Positions 41,710 to 50,451 of a stretch of DNA of 64,000 nucleotides are shown piece after piece. Source of the DNA: an uncultured Alphaproteobacteria bacterium (GTDB taxonomy: Bacteria; Pseudomonadota; Alphaproteobacteria; SP197). The stretch is taken from NCBI GenBank assembly GCA_943787175.1, contig CALSLK010000037.1, positions 42,413 through 106,412 of the forward strand. Direction: 5' to 3'. The stretch's first letter is position 1, and each line of letters starts with the position of its first letter. The translations under genes and the position numbers were made by a program. The notes under the pieces are model-generated. The model did no database searches. It was not told the DNA's origin and worked only from the letters and a program-made list of their open reading frames with translations.

Positions 41710-44130
41710 ATGGCGATGAAATCTCATGTGAAGGTTGTGGTGATCGGCGGTGGCGTCGTTGGTTGCAGTGTTCTCTATCACCTGACCAAGGGCGGCTGGA
41801 CTGATGTTGTTCTGATTGAACGCTCGGAACTGACATCAGGATCGACCTGGCACGCGGCAGGTGGCTTCCACACGCTCAATGCCGACCCCAACATGGCGGC
41901 ACTACAGGGCTACACCATCCGGCTCTATCGCGAGCTTGAGGAAATCACCGGCATGTCCTGCGGGCTCCACCATGTTGGTGGCCTGACCATTGCCGATACG
42001 CCCGAGCGGCTGGATTTCCTGAAGGCCGAGCGCGCCAAGCATCGCCACATGGGTCTTTCGACCGAGATTGTCGGCCCAGAAGAGATCGCCAAGATCAGCC
42101 CGATCACCAACACCGAAGGCATTCTGGGCGCGCTTTACGATCCGCTCGACGGGCATCTGGACCCCTCCGGGACGACGCATGCCTATGCCAAGGCAGCACG
42201 GATGGCCGGTGCGGAAATCTATCTGCGCAACCGTGTGCTGGAACTGAACCAGCGTCCCGACGATCACTGGGATGTCGTGACCGAGCAGGGCACCATTGTT
42301 GCCGAGCATGTCGTCAACGCCGCGGGCTTGTGGGCGCGCGAGGTCGGCATGATGGCCGGCGTCTATCTGCCGCTCCATCCCCTGGAACATCAGTACCTCG
42401 TCACCGACGACATCCCCGAGGTTTACGAACGTGGCGAAGAACTGCCCCACGTCATGGATCCCACGGGCGAGAGTTATCTGCGCCAGGAAGGCAAGGGGCT
42501 TGTCATTGGTATGTATGAGCAGAAGTGCGAGCACTGGGGTGTCGACGGCACGCCCTGGGAGTTCGGCCACGAACTGCTGCCCGACAAGCTGGAGCGTGTT
42601 TCCGACAAGCTGGATATCGCGTTCAAGCGTTATCCCCTGCTGGCCAAGGCAGGCATCAAGAACATCATCAACGGTCCCTTCACCTTTGCCGGGGATGGCA
42701 ATCCCCTGGTCGGGCGCGTGCCTGGTCTGAAAGGCTTCTGGGCCTGTTGTGCCGTGATGGCCGGGTTCAGCCAGGGTGGCGGTGTCGGTCTGGCGCTGGC
42801 CGAATGGATGATCGAGGGCGAACCCACGCGCGATATCTTCGCCATGGATGTGGCCCGCTTCGGCAGCTACATGACGCCTGCGCTGACCCGCGCCAAGACA
42901 CGCGAGAACTATCAGCGCCGCTTTGCCATCGGTTATCCCAACGAGGAACTGCCCGCGGGTCGCCCGTTCCATACGACGCCGGCCTATCCGATCTGGAAGG
43001 AACAGCGCGCGGTGTTTGGCAGTGCGTTTGGCATGGAGCACGTCAATTACTTCGCGCCTGAGGGCGAGCCCCTATGGGAAACGCCAAGCTTCCGGCGATC
43101 AAATGCGTTTGACGCGGTGGGTGCGGAATGCCGCAACGTGCGCGCCAATGTCGGGATCAACGAGGTCCACAATTTCTCGAAGTTCCTGATCGAAGGGCCC
43201 GATGCCGAGGTCTGGCTGAACCAGATCATGGCGGCACGGATGCCTGCCGAGGGACGTCTGACCCTGGCCCCGATGCTGAACAGCCTGGGCCGTCTGGTCG
43301 GTGACTTCACGGTCGCCAAGGTGGGGCCTGAAAGCTTCCGTGTGAACGCAAGCTACGGTTCACAGGACTATCACCTGCGTCTGTTGCTGGACCTGCTGCC
43401 CACAAGTGGTGTGACGGTGCGGAATCTCTCACGCGACCAGATCGGATTTCAGATTGCCGGACCCAACGCCCGCAAACTGCTGGAGAAGACAACCCGTTCA
43501 GATGTCTCCAATGCCGCCATGCCGTTCCGCGCGGTGCAACGCATGAACATCGGCCTGACCGACGCGCTGGTGCAGCGGGTCACCTATACCGGTGATCTGG
43601 GCTTCGAGATGTACGTTGCACCCCACGAGCAGGCTTCGCTTTACCAGACGCTGGCACAGGCTGGTGAGGAATTTGATCTCAAGCCCTTTGGCATGCGAGC
43701 CATGATGAGCCTGCGCCTGGAGAAGTCGTTTGGGTCGTGGCTGCGGGAATACAGACCTGACTATACCGCTGCCGAAACCGGCCTGGATCGTTTCATCTCC
43801 TTCAAGAAAAACGACTTCATCGGTCGCGACGCAGCGCTGAAGGAGAAGGAAGAGGGGCCGAAACGCCAGTTGGTCACCTTCGTTGTCGATGCCGCTGATG
43901 CCGATGTGGTTGCTGACGAACCGATCTGGAAGGACGGCGAGGTCGTGGGTTTCGTGACCTCAGGCGGATATGCGCATTACGTCGACAAATCGCTGGCCAT
44001 CGGCTTCGTTCCCGTCGGCATGATCGAGGACGGTGCTGACTTCGAGATCGAAATTCTGGGCGAGATGCGCGGTGCGACCATCCACCTGGCTCCGCTCTTT
44101 GATCCCGAAGGCGAACGTATGCGGATGTAG
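41710..44130 (+). CDS. Dimethylglycine/sarcosine dehydrogenase-like FAD-GcvT fusion protein
   Basis: An 806-residue two-part enzyme. Residues about 1-420 are a DAO-type flavoprotein (VVVIGGGVVGCSVLYHL, then SGSTWHAAGG, whose histidine is the usual covalent FAD site). Residues about 430-806 are an aminomethyltransferase (GcvT) domain that would hand the released methyl group to tetrahydrofolate as methylene-THF (NVRANVGINEVHNFSKF, RVTYTGDLGFEMYVAPHEQA, GLDRFISFKKNDFIGRDAAL). This is the layout of dimethylglycine and sarcosine dehydrogenases. An ATG two codons later (41716) is an alternative start. Confidence 0.93.
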   Translation: MAMKSHVKVVVIGGGVVGCSVLYHLTKGGWTDVVLIERSELTSGSTWHAAGGFHTLNADPNMAALQGYTIRLYRELEEITGMSCGLHHVGGLTIADTPERLDFLKAERAKHRHMGLSTEIVGPEEIAKISPITNTEGILGALYDPLDGHLDPSGTTHAYAKAARMAGAEIYLRNRVLELNQRPDDHWDVVTEQGTIVAEHVVNAAGLWAREVGMMAGVYLPLHPLEHQYLVTDDIPEVYERGEELPHVMDPTGESYLRQEGKGLVIGMYEQKCEHWGVDGTPWEFGHELLPDKLERVSDKLDIAFKRYPLLAKAGIKNIINGPFTFAGDGNPLVGRVPGLKGFWACCAVMAGFSQGGGVGLALAEWMIEGEPTRDIFAMDVARFGSYMTPALTRAKTRENYQRRFAIGYPNEELPAGRPFHTTPAYPIWKEQRAVFGSAFGMEHVNYFAPEGEPLWETPSFRRSNAFDAVGAECRNVRANVGINEVHNFSKFLIEGPDAEVWLNQIMAARMPAEGRLTLAPMLNSLGRLVGDFTVAKVGPESFRVNASYGSQDYHLRLLLDLLPTSGVTVRNLSRDQIGFQIAGPNARKLLEKTTRSDVSNAAMPFRAVQRMNIGLTDALVQRVTYTGDLGFEMYVAPHEQASLYQTLAQAGEEFDLKPFGMRAMMSLRLEKSFGSWLREYRPDYTAAETGLDRFISFKKNDFIGRDAALKEKEEGPKRQLVTFVVDAADADVVADEPIWKDGEVVGFVTSGGYAHYVDKSLAIGFVPVGMIEDGADFEIEILGEMRGATIHLAPLFDPEGERMRM

Positions 44131-44203
44131 AGCTGTTCGAGGGTTCTTGTCAGGACAGTGTGTTGCGATCAATGTCGATAACTGTTCAATCAGGTCATAA
44201 GTC

Positions 44204-45337
44204 ATGAACGGTACGAACCTTGCGCCGCCGCTTGATCCCGGTCGATTTGCCGAACGGGCCGAAGAGTCGTTCACACTTCCGGCAAGCTGGTACCACGATC
44301 CCGAGATATGGCGTCTGGAGCATGGTGCAATCTTTCACAAGACATGGTGGTACCAGGGCCATGTGCGTGATCTTCCAAATCGGGGCGATTACATCACGGG
44401 TCAGGTTGTGGACCAGAATGTGATCATCATGCGCGGCCAGGATGATGTCATCCGTGCGTTCCACAATGTCTGCAGTCATCGCGCCCACCCGTTGCTGGAA
44501 GGCGCAGGGAACCGCAAGCTCATCACCTGCCCCTATCATCAATGGTGTTATGGCACCGATGGGAAGTTCCGTCAGGCACGCGGGCGCGAGAGCCTGAGGG
44601 GCTGGATTCCCGACAATGCCGACCTGAAACCGGTACGGCTTGAGGACTATGGCGGGTTTCTGTTCGTCAACATGGACCCTGATGCCATCCCGTTGATCGA
44701 GCAGGCACCGCAGTTCTTGGCCGACATGAAGGAAGCATGTCCGGGCTTTGACGATCTGGTGCGTGCGGAGCGCTGGGAGATCGACATCGCTGCCAACTGG
44801 AAGACGGTGATCGACAACAACCACGAATGTTACCACTGCGATGTGAACCACAAGACGCTGATGGAACTGGTCGATTACGACAACAAGGCGACCTGGTCCG
44901 ACGATGGCATCACATTCAGCCACAAGGTCGAAAAGAAGCAGTTGGATAACGGCGCCTATGCTCTGAAACCCGAGGAGGTCGAGCAGGAGGCCCTGTTTGG
45001 CTACATCTGGCCGGTCCATATTCCGCTGATGTATCCGGGAACGCCGCACCTGGCGATGTTTCAGGTTATTCCCACAGGTCCGGAAACAACCCGCGAACGC
45101 TGGGATTTCTATTTCACGTCACCCGAGCCGACCGAGCTGGAACGGCGTTTCATCGACTACATCAAGAACGTGCTTGTGAAGGAGGATGTCGGTCTGTGCG
45201 AAGGCGTGCAGAAAGGCCTGCATTCACTGGGCTATCAACAGGGACGCTTTGTCGTTGACCGTGATCATCCCGAGTTCAGCGAACACCACGTCCACTTTTT
45301 CCAGAAGATGGTGCTGGATTCACTGCGCGGTGCATGA
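44204..45337 (+). CDS. Rieske [2Fe-2S] oxygenase alpha subunit (N-demethylase-like)
   Basis: A 377-residue ring-hydroxylating-type oxygenase. Rieske ligands are C90, H92, C109 and H112 (NVCSHRAHPLLEG, TCPYHQW). The mononuclear iron site is DNNHECYHCDVNH with H211 and H216, and E208 occupies the bridging position seen in carnitine- and betaine-type enzymes. Members of this group remove N-methyl groups from glycine betaine, stachydrine or carnitine. It lies 74 bases after the GcvT-fused dehydrogenase, so together they could take a betaine stepwise to glycine. No reductase gene is adjacent. Confidence 0.9.
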   Translation: MNGTNLAPPLDPGRFAERAEESFTLPASWYHDPEIWRLEHGAIFHKTWWYQGHVRDLPNRGDYITGQVVDQNVIIMRGQDDVIRAFHNVCSHRAHPLLEGAGNRKLITCPYHQWCYGTDGKFRQARGRESLRGWIPDNADLKPVRLEDYGGFLFVNMDPDAIPLIEQAPQFLADMKEACPGFDDLVRAERWEIDIAANWKTVIDNNHECYHCDVNHKTLMELVDYDNKATWSDDGITFSHKVEKKQLDNGAYALKPEEVEQEALFGYIWPVHIPLMYPGTPHLAMFQVIPTGPETTRERWDFYFTSPEPTELERRFIDYIKNVLVKEDVGLCEGVQKGLHSLGYQQGRFVVDRDHPEFSEHHVHFFQKMVLDSLRGA

Positions 45338-45360
45338 CGTTTGATGACAAGGGGTAGTGT

Positions 45361-45993
45361 TCACCCGGTCTTTTCGAACACCCAGGCCATATAGAGGCTT
45401 TCTGGTTCGTCGCGGAAGGCAAAGAAGGGGCCCAGGGCTTCCAGGGCCTTCCAGCGTCCGGCGTCTTCCAGGCGTGCGATTTCCTGGGGGAATCCGCCTT
45501 CTTCCATGTCGATGTAACGCACGGTGAGGATCAGGTGGCCACCTGGTTGGGTGATCCTGACCAGGCTTTCGAAGGCGGCAGACGGTGCATGATGGACGCC
45601 AAAGGCACCGGCTGAGGCCACGGCACGGAAGTGGTTTTCCGGGTAGTCGAGCTGATCACCCAGAGCAGCACAGGTGAGGGCGCCATAGACGTCACGGCTT
45701 GCCGCGACATCGAGCATGCCCTGGGAGAGATCGAGGGCAACAAGGTCCTTGTAGCCGGCGAGGTCGAGCCATTCGCCCAGCAATCCCGTGCCCGCGCCGG
45801 CATCAAGGATGGGGCCGTGGCCAAGCGGAATGTGGCGCGCGACCAGTGCAGTGACGAGGCCGGGAAGCTTGTAGCCGCGCCGGTCCATATCGGCGTCATA
45901 GCCGCCGGCCCAACCGTCATAGCCTTCACGCAGATCGTCATTGGAGCGTGCGTTGTAGGCCAGTGCGACTGCTTCATCCCTGTCGTTGCTCAT
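45361..45993 (-). CDS. Class I SAM-dependent methyltransferase
   Basis: A 210-residue methyltransferase with motif I ILDAGAGTGLLGEWLDLAGY and VALDLSQGML, a partial motif II and the motif III strand LRITQPGGHLILTVR equivalent. The N-terminus YDGWAGGYDADMDRRGYKLP is typical of small-molecule methyltransferases. Its ATG overlaps the stop of the upstream Rieske gene (ATGA), so the two are expressed together. A methyltransferase coupled to a Rieske oxygenase is unusual; the substrate is unknown. Confidence 0.9.
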   Translation of the reverse strand: MSNDRDEAVALAYNARSNDDLREGYDGWAGGYDADMDRRGYKLPGLVTALVARHIPLGHGPILDAGAGTGLLGEWLDLAGYKDLVALDLSQGMLDVAASRDVYGALTCAALGDQLDYPENHFRAVASAGAFGVHHAPSAAFESLVRITQPGGHLILTVRYIDMEEGGFPQEIARLEDAGRWKALEALGPFFAFRDEPESLYMAWVFEKTG

Positions 45994-47108
45994 GCAAGGT
46001 CGCCAAGGGCATGGAGAACGCGGGTGTGAAATTTGTGCAGGCCTGATTCAGAGAACCAGGAATCGGCGCGATCAACGATGTAGCGGCCATGATCGTAGCC
46101 GTCGCTGGAAAGTCCGCGCTGCACGCTTTCGACCAGGGCGATGTCTTCCTGATTGAAGATTTCGGCGAAGAGCTTGAGCAGCTCCTCCACGTTCTCGGGG
46201 CGGTCGGGGTCGACCTCGCCATAGACATCGACGCGTTCATGGCAGCGACCCATTCCGGCCGGGTCCATGCGCAGGGCGATCAGGTTCTTGCTGCCGGGCA
46301 GGCTCAACATGCAGAGGTTGGGCCATAGGGTCCAGCCTAGATAGGGCTCGTTCTCGTCAAGCTGCATGCCCTGATAGGCGGCGTGGCCGCTGTTCCTGAA
46401 ATGGCTGAAGAGTTCGCCGTGAACAGCCGAACCCTGTGCGGTGTTGTAGAGCGTCGAGAGCTGGGGGTGGGCGACAGGGATGTGGTAACCCTCTGAGAAG
46501 TTGTCGACCACGACCTTCCAGTCTGCCGCAATGTCGTACTCCAGGCTGGCGATACGGGTGTAGTTCTCCATGCCGTCGAGATGCTCGCCAATTGTGGCAT
46601 CGAAGCCCTCATAGCCGATCTCGAAGGGTTCGGCGGCGGGCGACAGATTGACGAAAACCAGGCCGCCCGAGATTGCCAGGGGCAGAGGTTTGAGGCCGAA
46701 GAGAGACGTATCGAAATCAGGCACGTCATCGGTCAGGCGCGCGTTTTTCAACGTGCCCTCAAAATCATAAAGCCAGGCGTGATAGGGGCAGGTGATGCCC
46801 ATCTTCAGCTTGCCGCGGCCTTTGAGCAGAACATGGCCGCGGTGCTGGCAGACGTTATAGAAGGCGCGGACCTCGCCGTCGCGGCCACGCACCGCCATGA
46901 CGGGCTGGCCGGCGATGGTCTCGGTCAGATAGTCGCCGGGTTCCTTGATGTCACAAACATGGCCGACCTTGACCCAGGAGCACTTGAAGATGGCCTCGAC
47001 CTCGCGTTCCTGAATGTCTGCGTCTGTGTAGTAGCGCGACGGCAACATCCAGGATTGCTGAGCTTGCGATGTAAAGGCTCCGCGTTCGCCTGCGATCTCG
47101 TTTGCCAT
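45990..47108 (-). CDS. Rieske [2Fe-2S] oxygenase alpha subunit
   Basis: A 372-residue oxygenase starting at ATG 47108 (MANEIAGERGAFTSQ); a frame 17 codons longer has no supporting ribosome site. Rieske ligands are C87, H89, C107 and H110 (FYNVCQHRGH, TCPYHAWLYDFEG). The catalytic iron site is VVVDNFSEGYHIPVAHPQLS. It differs clearly from the other two Rieske proteins here, for example at FVNLSPAAEPFE. It is translationally coupled to a downstream methyltransferase and is divergent from infA. Confidence 0.9.
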   Translation of the reverse strand: MANEIAGERGAFTSQAQQSWMLPSRYYTDADIQEREVEAIFKCSWVKVGHVCDIKEPGDYLTETIAGQPVMAVRGRDGEVRAFYNVCQHRGHVLLKGRGKLKMGITCPYHAWLYDFEGTLKNARLTDDVPDFDTSLFGLKPLPLAISGGLVFVNLSPAAEPFEIGYEGFDATIGEHLDGMENYTRIASLEYDIAADWKVVVDNFSEGYHIPVAHPQLSTLYNTAQGSAVHGELFSHFRNSGHAAYQGMQLDENEPYLGWTLWPNLCMLSLPGSKNLIALRMDPAGMGRCHERVDVYGEVDPDRPENVEELLKLFAEIFNQEDIALVESVQRGLSSDGYDHGRYIVDRADSWFSESGLHKFHTRVLHALGDLA

Positions 47109-47437
47109 GACGTCCTCCGTGACCAATGTTCTGACCGCAATCTGCATCAATTCGTGCAACGATGCATCACTGTGTCAGCGAAACGACACTTGTGGCCAAT
47201 CGTTCCTTGCAATTGCCGTTCTTTTGCAGCACATAGTCGCCAGCAACTTCGTGTTTCGCCTGTTTTTCAGGGCTGGAGGCAGGAAGTTGAGTGTAGGCCC
47301 CACGGGGCTGCACATGCTGATCAGACTGAAGGCCTGCTGGCTGTCGGCATTACCATCACACCCAAATCGGAACGCGCTCAGGCCGGGCATTGTCATGCTT
47401 TTGACGTCTGCCGCGCATTCGGTTTGAGGAGTACTGT
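47109..47437. other. Divergent intergenic region, no gene recognised
   Basis: This stretch of about 330 bases must contain the promoters for the Rieske-methyltransferase pair and for infA. A ribosome site (GAGGA, 47426-47430) precedes the infA ATG by seven bases. No convincing protein, RNA gene or sigma-70 hexamer pair was found. Confidence 0.5.
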
Positions 47438-47716
47438 ATGTCGAAAGAAGATCTGATCGAGGCAGAAGGCGTTGTTACGGAAGTTTTGCCGGACGCCCAT
47501 TTTCGCGTTGAACTGGATAACGGCCACGAAGTGATGGCCTATACCTCCGGCCGTATGAGGAAGGCACGCATTCGCGTGCTGACCGGCGACCGGGTCACCG
47601 TGGAAATGACGCCTTACGATCTGACGAAAGCGCGCATTAACTTCCGTCATAAAGACGAAAGTTCCATGCCGCGCATGGGCACGGGCCGCAGGCCGGCACG
47701 TGGCCGTCGTCGCTGA
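47438..47716 (+). CDS. infA: Translation initiation factor IF-1, extended paralogue
   Basis: A 92-residue IF-1. The core is clear: [70 protein letters not shown]. Instead of stopping at about residue 72 as standard IF-1 does, it continues [20 protein letters not shown] with a strongly basic end. The RINFRHKDE junction and basic tail recall the second IF-1 type (infA2) of Burkholderia-like bacteria. IF-1 occupies the A site of the 30S subunit during initiation. It lies just upstream of a DEAD-box helicase with a basic Gly-rich tail. Confidence 0.93.
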   Translation: MSKEDLIEAEGVVTEVLPDAHFRVELDNGHEVMAYTSGRMRKARIRVLTGDRVTVEMTPYDLTKARINFRHKDESSMPRMGTGRRPARGRRR

Positions 47717-47809
47717 CACTTCTCAGCACACACCACCACACAACTTAAAAGACAGATATCGGTAGGGCCATGGGGCCCTGATGCCGATTCCGTCAAGGAT
47801 TCTGATTCA

Positions 47810-49138
47810 ATGACTTCTAAACTTTCCTTTGAAGAACTCGGCCTTATCAAGCCGCTGACCCGCGCGCTGGCCGATGAGGGCTACACCCACCCCACGCCGA
47901 TCCAGGACAAGGCCATCCCCTACCTGCTGAATGGCGAAGACCTGCTGGGCATTGCCCAGACCGGCACCGGCAAGACCGCGGCCTTTGCTCTCCCCATCCT
48001 GCAGTGGCTGGCTGAGGCCGAGGGCGGACCTTCTGCACGCAGCGCTTCGGTGCTGGTGCTCACCCCCACGCGCGAACTGGCGATTCAGATCGCCGACAGC
48101 TTCCAGACCTATGGCCGCCACAGCAAGGTTTCGGTCGTTACCATCTTTGGCGGCGTCAACCAGAACCCGCAGGTGACCAAGATGCGTCGCGGCTGTGACG
48201 TGCTTGTCGCTACGCCCGGCCGTCTGCTCGACCTTATGGAGCAGGGCCATGTGAAGCTGGGCGGTGTCGAGACCTTTGTCCTCGATGAAGCCGACCGCAT
48301 GCTTGACATGGGCTTCATCCATGACGTCAAGAAGATCATCGCCAAGCTGCCGACCGACCGTCAGACCGTGATGTTCTCGGCCACCATGCCCGGCGAGGTT
48401 TCCAAGCTGGCAAGCACGATCCTGGTCAAGCACAAGCGCGTTGAAGTGACACCGCCGGCTACCACGGTGGAACGCATCGAGCAGAAAGTCCTGTTTGTCG
48501 ACAAGAAGGACAAGCTGGAACTGCTTTACGACCTGCTGACCGAAAAGGACGTCACGCGGGCGATTGTCTTCTCGCGTACCAAACACGGTGCCAACAAAAT
48601 CGCCGAACAGCTCGTGAAGTTCGGCCTGTCCTCGGATGCCATCCACGGCAACAAGTCCCAGGCCGCGCGCCAGCGTGCGCTGAAGGGTTTCCGTGACGGC
48701 AAGGTGCGTGCGCTGGTCGCCACCGATATTGCCGCACGCGGGATCGACATCGACGACATCAGTCACATCATCAACTACGACCTGCCCAACGAGCCCGAGA
48801 GTTACGTCCATCGCATCGGCCGCACCGCGCGTGCCGGCGCTGAAGGCAAGGCACTTTCGTTCTGTTGCGCCGAAGAGCTGGCCTATCTGCGCGATATCGA
48901 GCGCACCACGCGCACGCGAATTGCCATGGACGGTGAGCACAAGTTCCACTGTGCCGGTACGGCCGAGATGTACGAAACCGGCAACATTCCCAAGCCGCCC
49001 AAGCAGGGCAACCGCGGCGGTCGTCCCGGCGGCGGTGGTGGCAACCGCAATGGCGGACGCGGCAAGCCGCGCGCCAAGGGTGGAAAGAACCATCGCGGGC
49101 AGAGCCAGGGGCGTCCCCAGCAGAAACGCGCTTCCTGA
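47810..49138 (+). CDS. DEAD-box ATP-dependent RNA helicase (RhlE-like)
   Basis: A 442-residue helicase with all core motifs: Q motif HPTPIQDKAIP, motif I AQTGTGKTAAF, motif Ia PTRELAIQ, motif II VLDEADRMLDMGF, motif III SAT, motif V ATDIAARGIDIDD and motif VI YVHRIGRTARAG. The C-terminal tail from about residue 395 is basic and glycine-rich (NRGGRPGGGGGNRNGGRGKP), as in RhlE. Such helicases assist ribosome assembly and mRNA unwinding, often in the cold. The nearest upstream gene, 93 bases away, is the IF-1 paralogue, so a translation-related pair is likely. Confidence 0.94.
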   Translation: MTSKLSFEELGLIKPLTRALADEGYTHPTPIQDKAIPYLLNGEDLLGIAQTGTGKTAAFALPILQWLAEAEGGPSARSASVLVLTPTRELAIQIADSFQTYGRHSKVSVVTIFGGVNQNPQVTKMRRGCDVLVATPGRLLDLMEQGHVKLGGVETFVLDEADRMLDMGFIHDVKKIIAKLPTDRQTVMFSATMPGEVSKLASTILVKHKRVEVTPPATTVERIEQKVLFVDKKDKLELLYDLLTEKDVTRAIVFSRTKHGANKIAEQLVKFGLSSDAIHGNKSQAARQRALKGFRDGKVRALVATDIAARGIDIDDISHIINYDLPNEPESYVHRIGRTARAGAEGKALSFCCAEELAYLRDIERTTRTRIAMDGEHKFHCAGTAEMYETGNIPKPPKQGNRGGRPGGGGGNRNGGRGKPRAKGGKNHRGQSQGRPQQKRAS

Positions 49139-49153
49139 TCGGTCTTTGATCTC

Positions 49154-49185
49154 ATCTGGTCCCCAGCGAAGGCTGGGGACCAGAT
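49154..49185. terminator. 14-base-pair palindrome between convergent genes, likely bidirectional terminator or REP-like element
   Basis: Arms 49154-49167 (ATCTGGTCCCCAGC) and 49172-49185 (GCTGGGGACCAGAT) are perfectly complementary with a GAAG loop. The element lies between the convergent helicase and Rieske genes and overlaps the last base of the latter. Sequences of the type CCCCAGCGAAGGCTGGGG are frequent dispersed palindromes in alphaproteobacteria. No T-run is attached, so a REP-like role is as likely as termination. Confidence 0.6.
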
Positions 49186-50336
49186 CAGGCTGCCGTCATC
49201 TGATCGGCATACCAGAAGGCAAAGTTGGCGACGCTGGGTTCGAGCTCGCCGAAGCGGCCTTGCCTGGCGAAGGGTGAGGTCATGCCGGCCTGCTGGCGCT
49301 CCAGCATGTCGCGATCTTCTTCCAGGGCTTCGTCCATGCGCTGATAATAATGATCGGCACGGGCGGCAAAACCATCCGCGTCGATGGTTGCCTGGGGAAA
49401 GCAGACCGACATGGAGACATGACAGCGGTCGACGGCCAGGGGCCGTGCTTCATAGACCCACATGGCATCGGTGCCTGCAGCGAAGGTCATGGCCGGATAG
49501 GCCCAGGTGTAACGTGTGCCGTCACGGTTGCGCCCGTTCAGGCCGGGCATGGGCGCAAGGGCGAACTCCTGCTCGCTTTCCTTGAGACCGCCAGTGCCCT
49601 TGGTCAGGCCGAACTGGCTGGTAAAGGCGCCCGTTGTCTCATCGACGGGATCAGGTTCGCCATAGATTTCGCCGAAGGTGCCGCCGTGCACATAGGGCAG
49701 GTGGTAGTACTCGTTGAAGACTTCCAGAAAGAGCTTCCAGTTGCAGCCGACTTCCAGTTCGCGCCGCCGCGTCGTGACGAGTTGGTCGAGCGGCCAGGGG
49801 CTGTGGATAGCATCGAAGTCGCCGAGCCAGCCGTCGATGTCGCCGGTTTCCTGATCCAGGCAGACAAAGGCAAAGCCTGAGCGTTCCTCTGCCCGGAAGG
49901 GGACCATGCCGTGATCGCCCTTGTTGAAATCCGGGGCATGGGCCATGCGGGGCGCACCGCGCAGGGCGCCGTCCAGGCCATAGGTCCAGGCGTGGAAGGG
50001 GCAGGTAATCCGTTGTGTATTGCCACAGCCCTCCAGCAGTTTTGCGCCACGATGGCGACAGGTATTGGCGTAGGCGCGTAAGGCGCCTTCCTTGTCTCGC
50101 AGAACAGCGACCGGAACACCCCCGATATCGAGTGCCGAGAAGTCGCCGGGTTTGCTCCAGCGGTCCACGCGACCGATGCCGACCCATCCCCTGCGAAAGA
50201 GCAGCGCCTGTTCGGCGGCCAGCACGGTTTCATCGTGATAACAGGCAGGCGGCAGCGTGGCTGACTGCGCATAGGGCGGTCGTACCCGCGCGAGGTCATC
50301 TTGAAGCGTTCGGGGAAGGGCGGTTATGGCTGGCAT
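49185..50336 (-). CDS. Rieske [2Fe-2S] oxygenase alpha subunit
   Basis: A 383-residue oxygenase. Rieske ligands are C93, H95, C112 and H115 (NTCRHRGAKLLEG, TCPFHAWTYGLDG). The catalytic iron site is FLEVFNEYYHLPYVHGG. The stretch FNKGDHGMVPFRAEERSGFAFV is of the phenylpropionate/glycine-betaine-demethylase type. It is the third Rieske protein in 6 kb and not a recent copy of the others. It is divergent from the enolase-superfamily gene. No ferredoxin reductase is visible nearby. Confidence 0.9.
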   Translation of the reverse strand: MPAITALPRTLQDDLARVRPPYAQSATLPPACYHDETVLAAEQALLFRRGWVGIGRVDRWSKPGDFSALDIGGVPVAVLRDKEGALRAYANTCRHRGAKLLEGCGNTQRITCPFHAWTYGLDGALRGAPRMAHAPDFNKGDHGMVPFRAEERSGFAFVCLDQETGDIDGWLGDFDAIHSPWPLDQLVTTRRRELEVGCNWKLFLEVFNEYYHLPYVHGGTFGEIYGEPDPVDETTGAFTSQFGLTKGTGGLKESEQEFALAPMPGLNGRNRDGTRYTWAYPAMTFAAGTDAMWVYEARPLAVDRCHVSMSVCFPQATIDADGFAARADHYYQRMDEALEEDRDMLERQQAGMTSPFARQGRFGELEPSVANFAFWYADQMTAA

Positions 50337-50451
50337 CCATCACAACTGAGGGGCAGAGCATGCTGTGATATTGCAGGTTTTCGCAACAGGAATCTTGCCT
50401 GTCGGGCTGCCATCGGCTTGAGTGAGCGCCCGTCATCTGGAGGCTCGGCCT

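Noticed and set aside
41698..41710. A glycine riboswitch before the GcvT-fused dehydrogenase
   Set aside because: Only 11 bases separate it from the previous gene, and the region before 40394 contains a terminator but no paired aptamer pattern.
47807..49093. A 428-codon open frame opposite the DEAD-box helicase
   Set aside because: The helicase has every motif in the right order; the antisense frame is repetitive and low in information.
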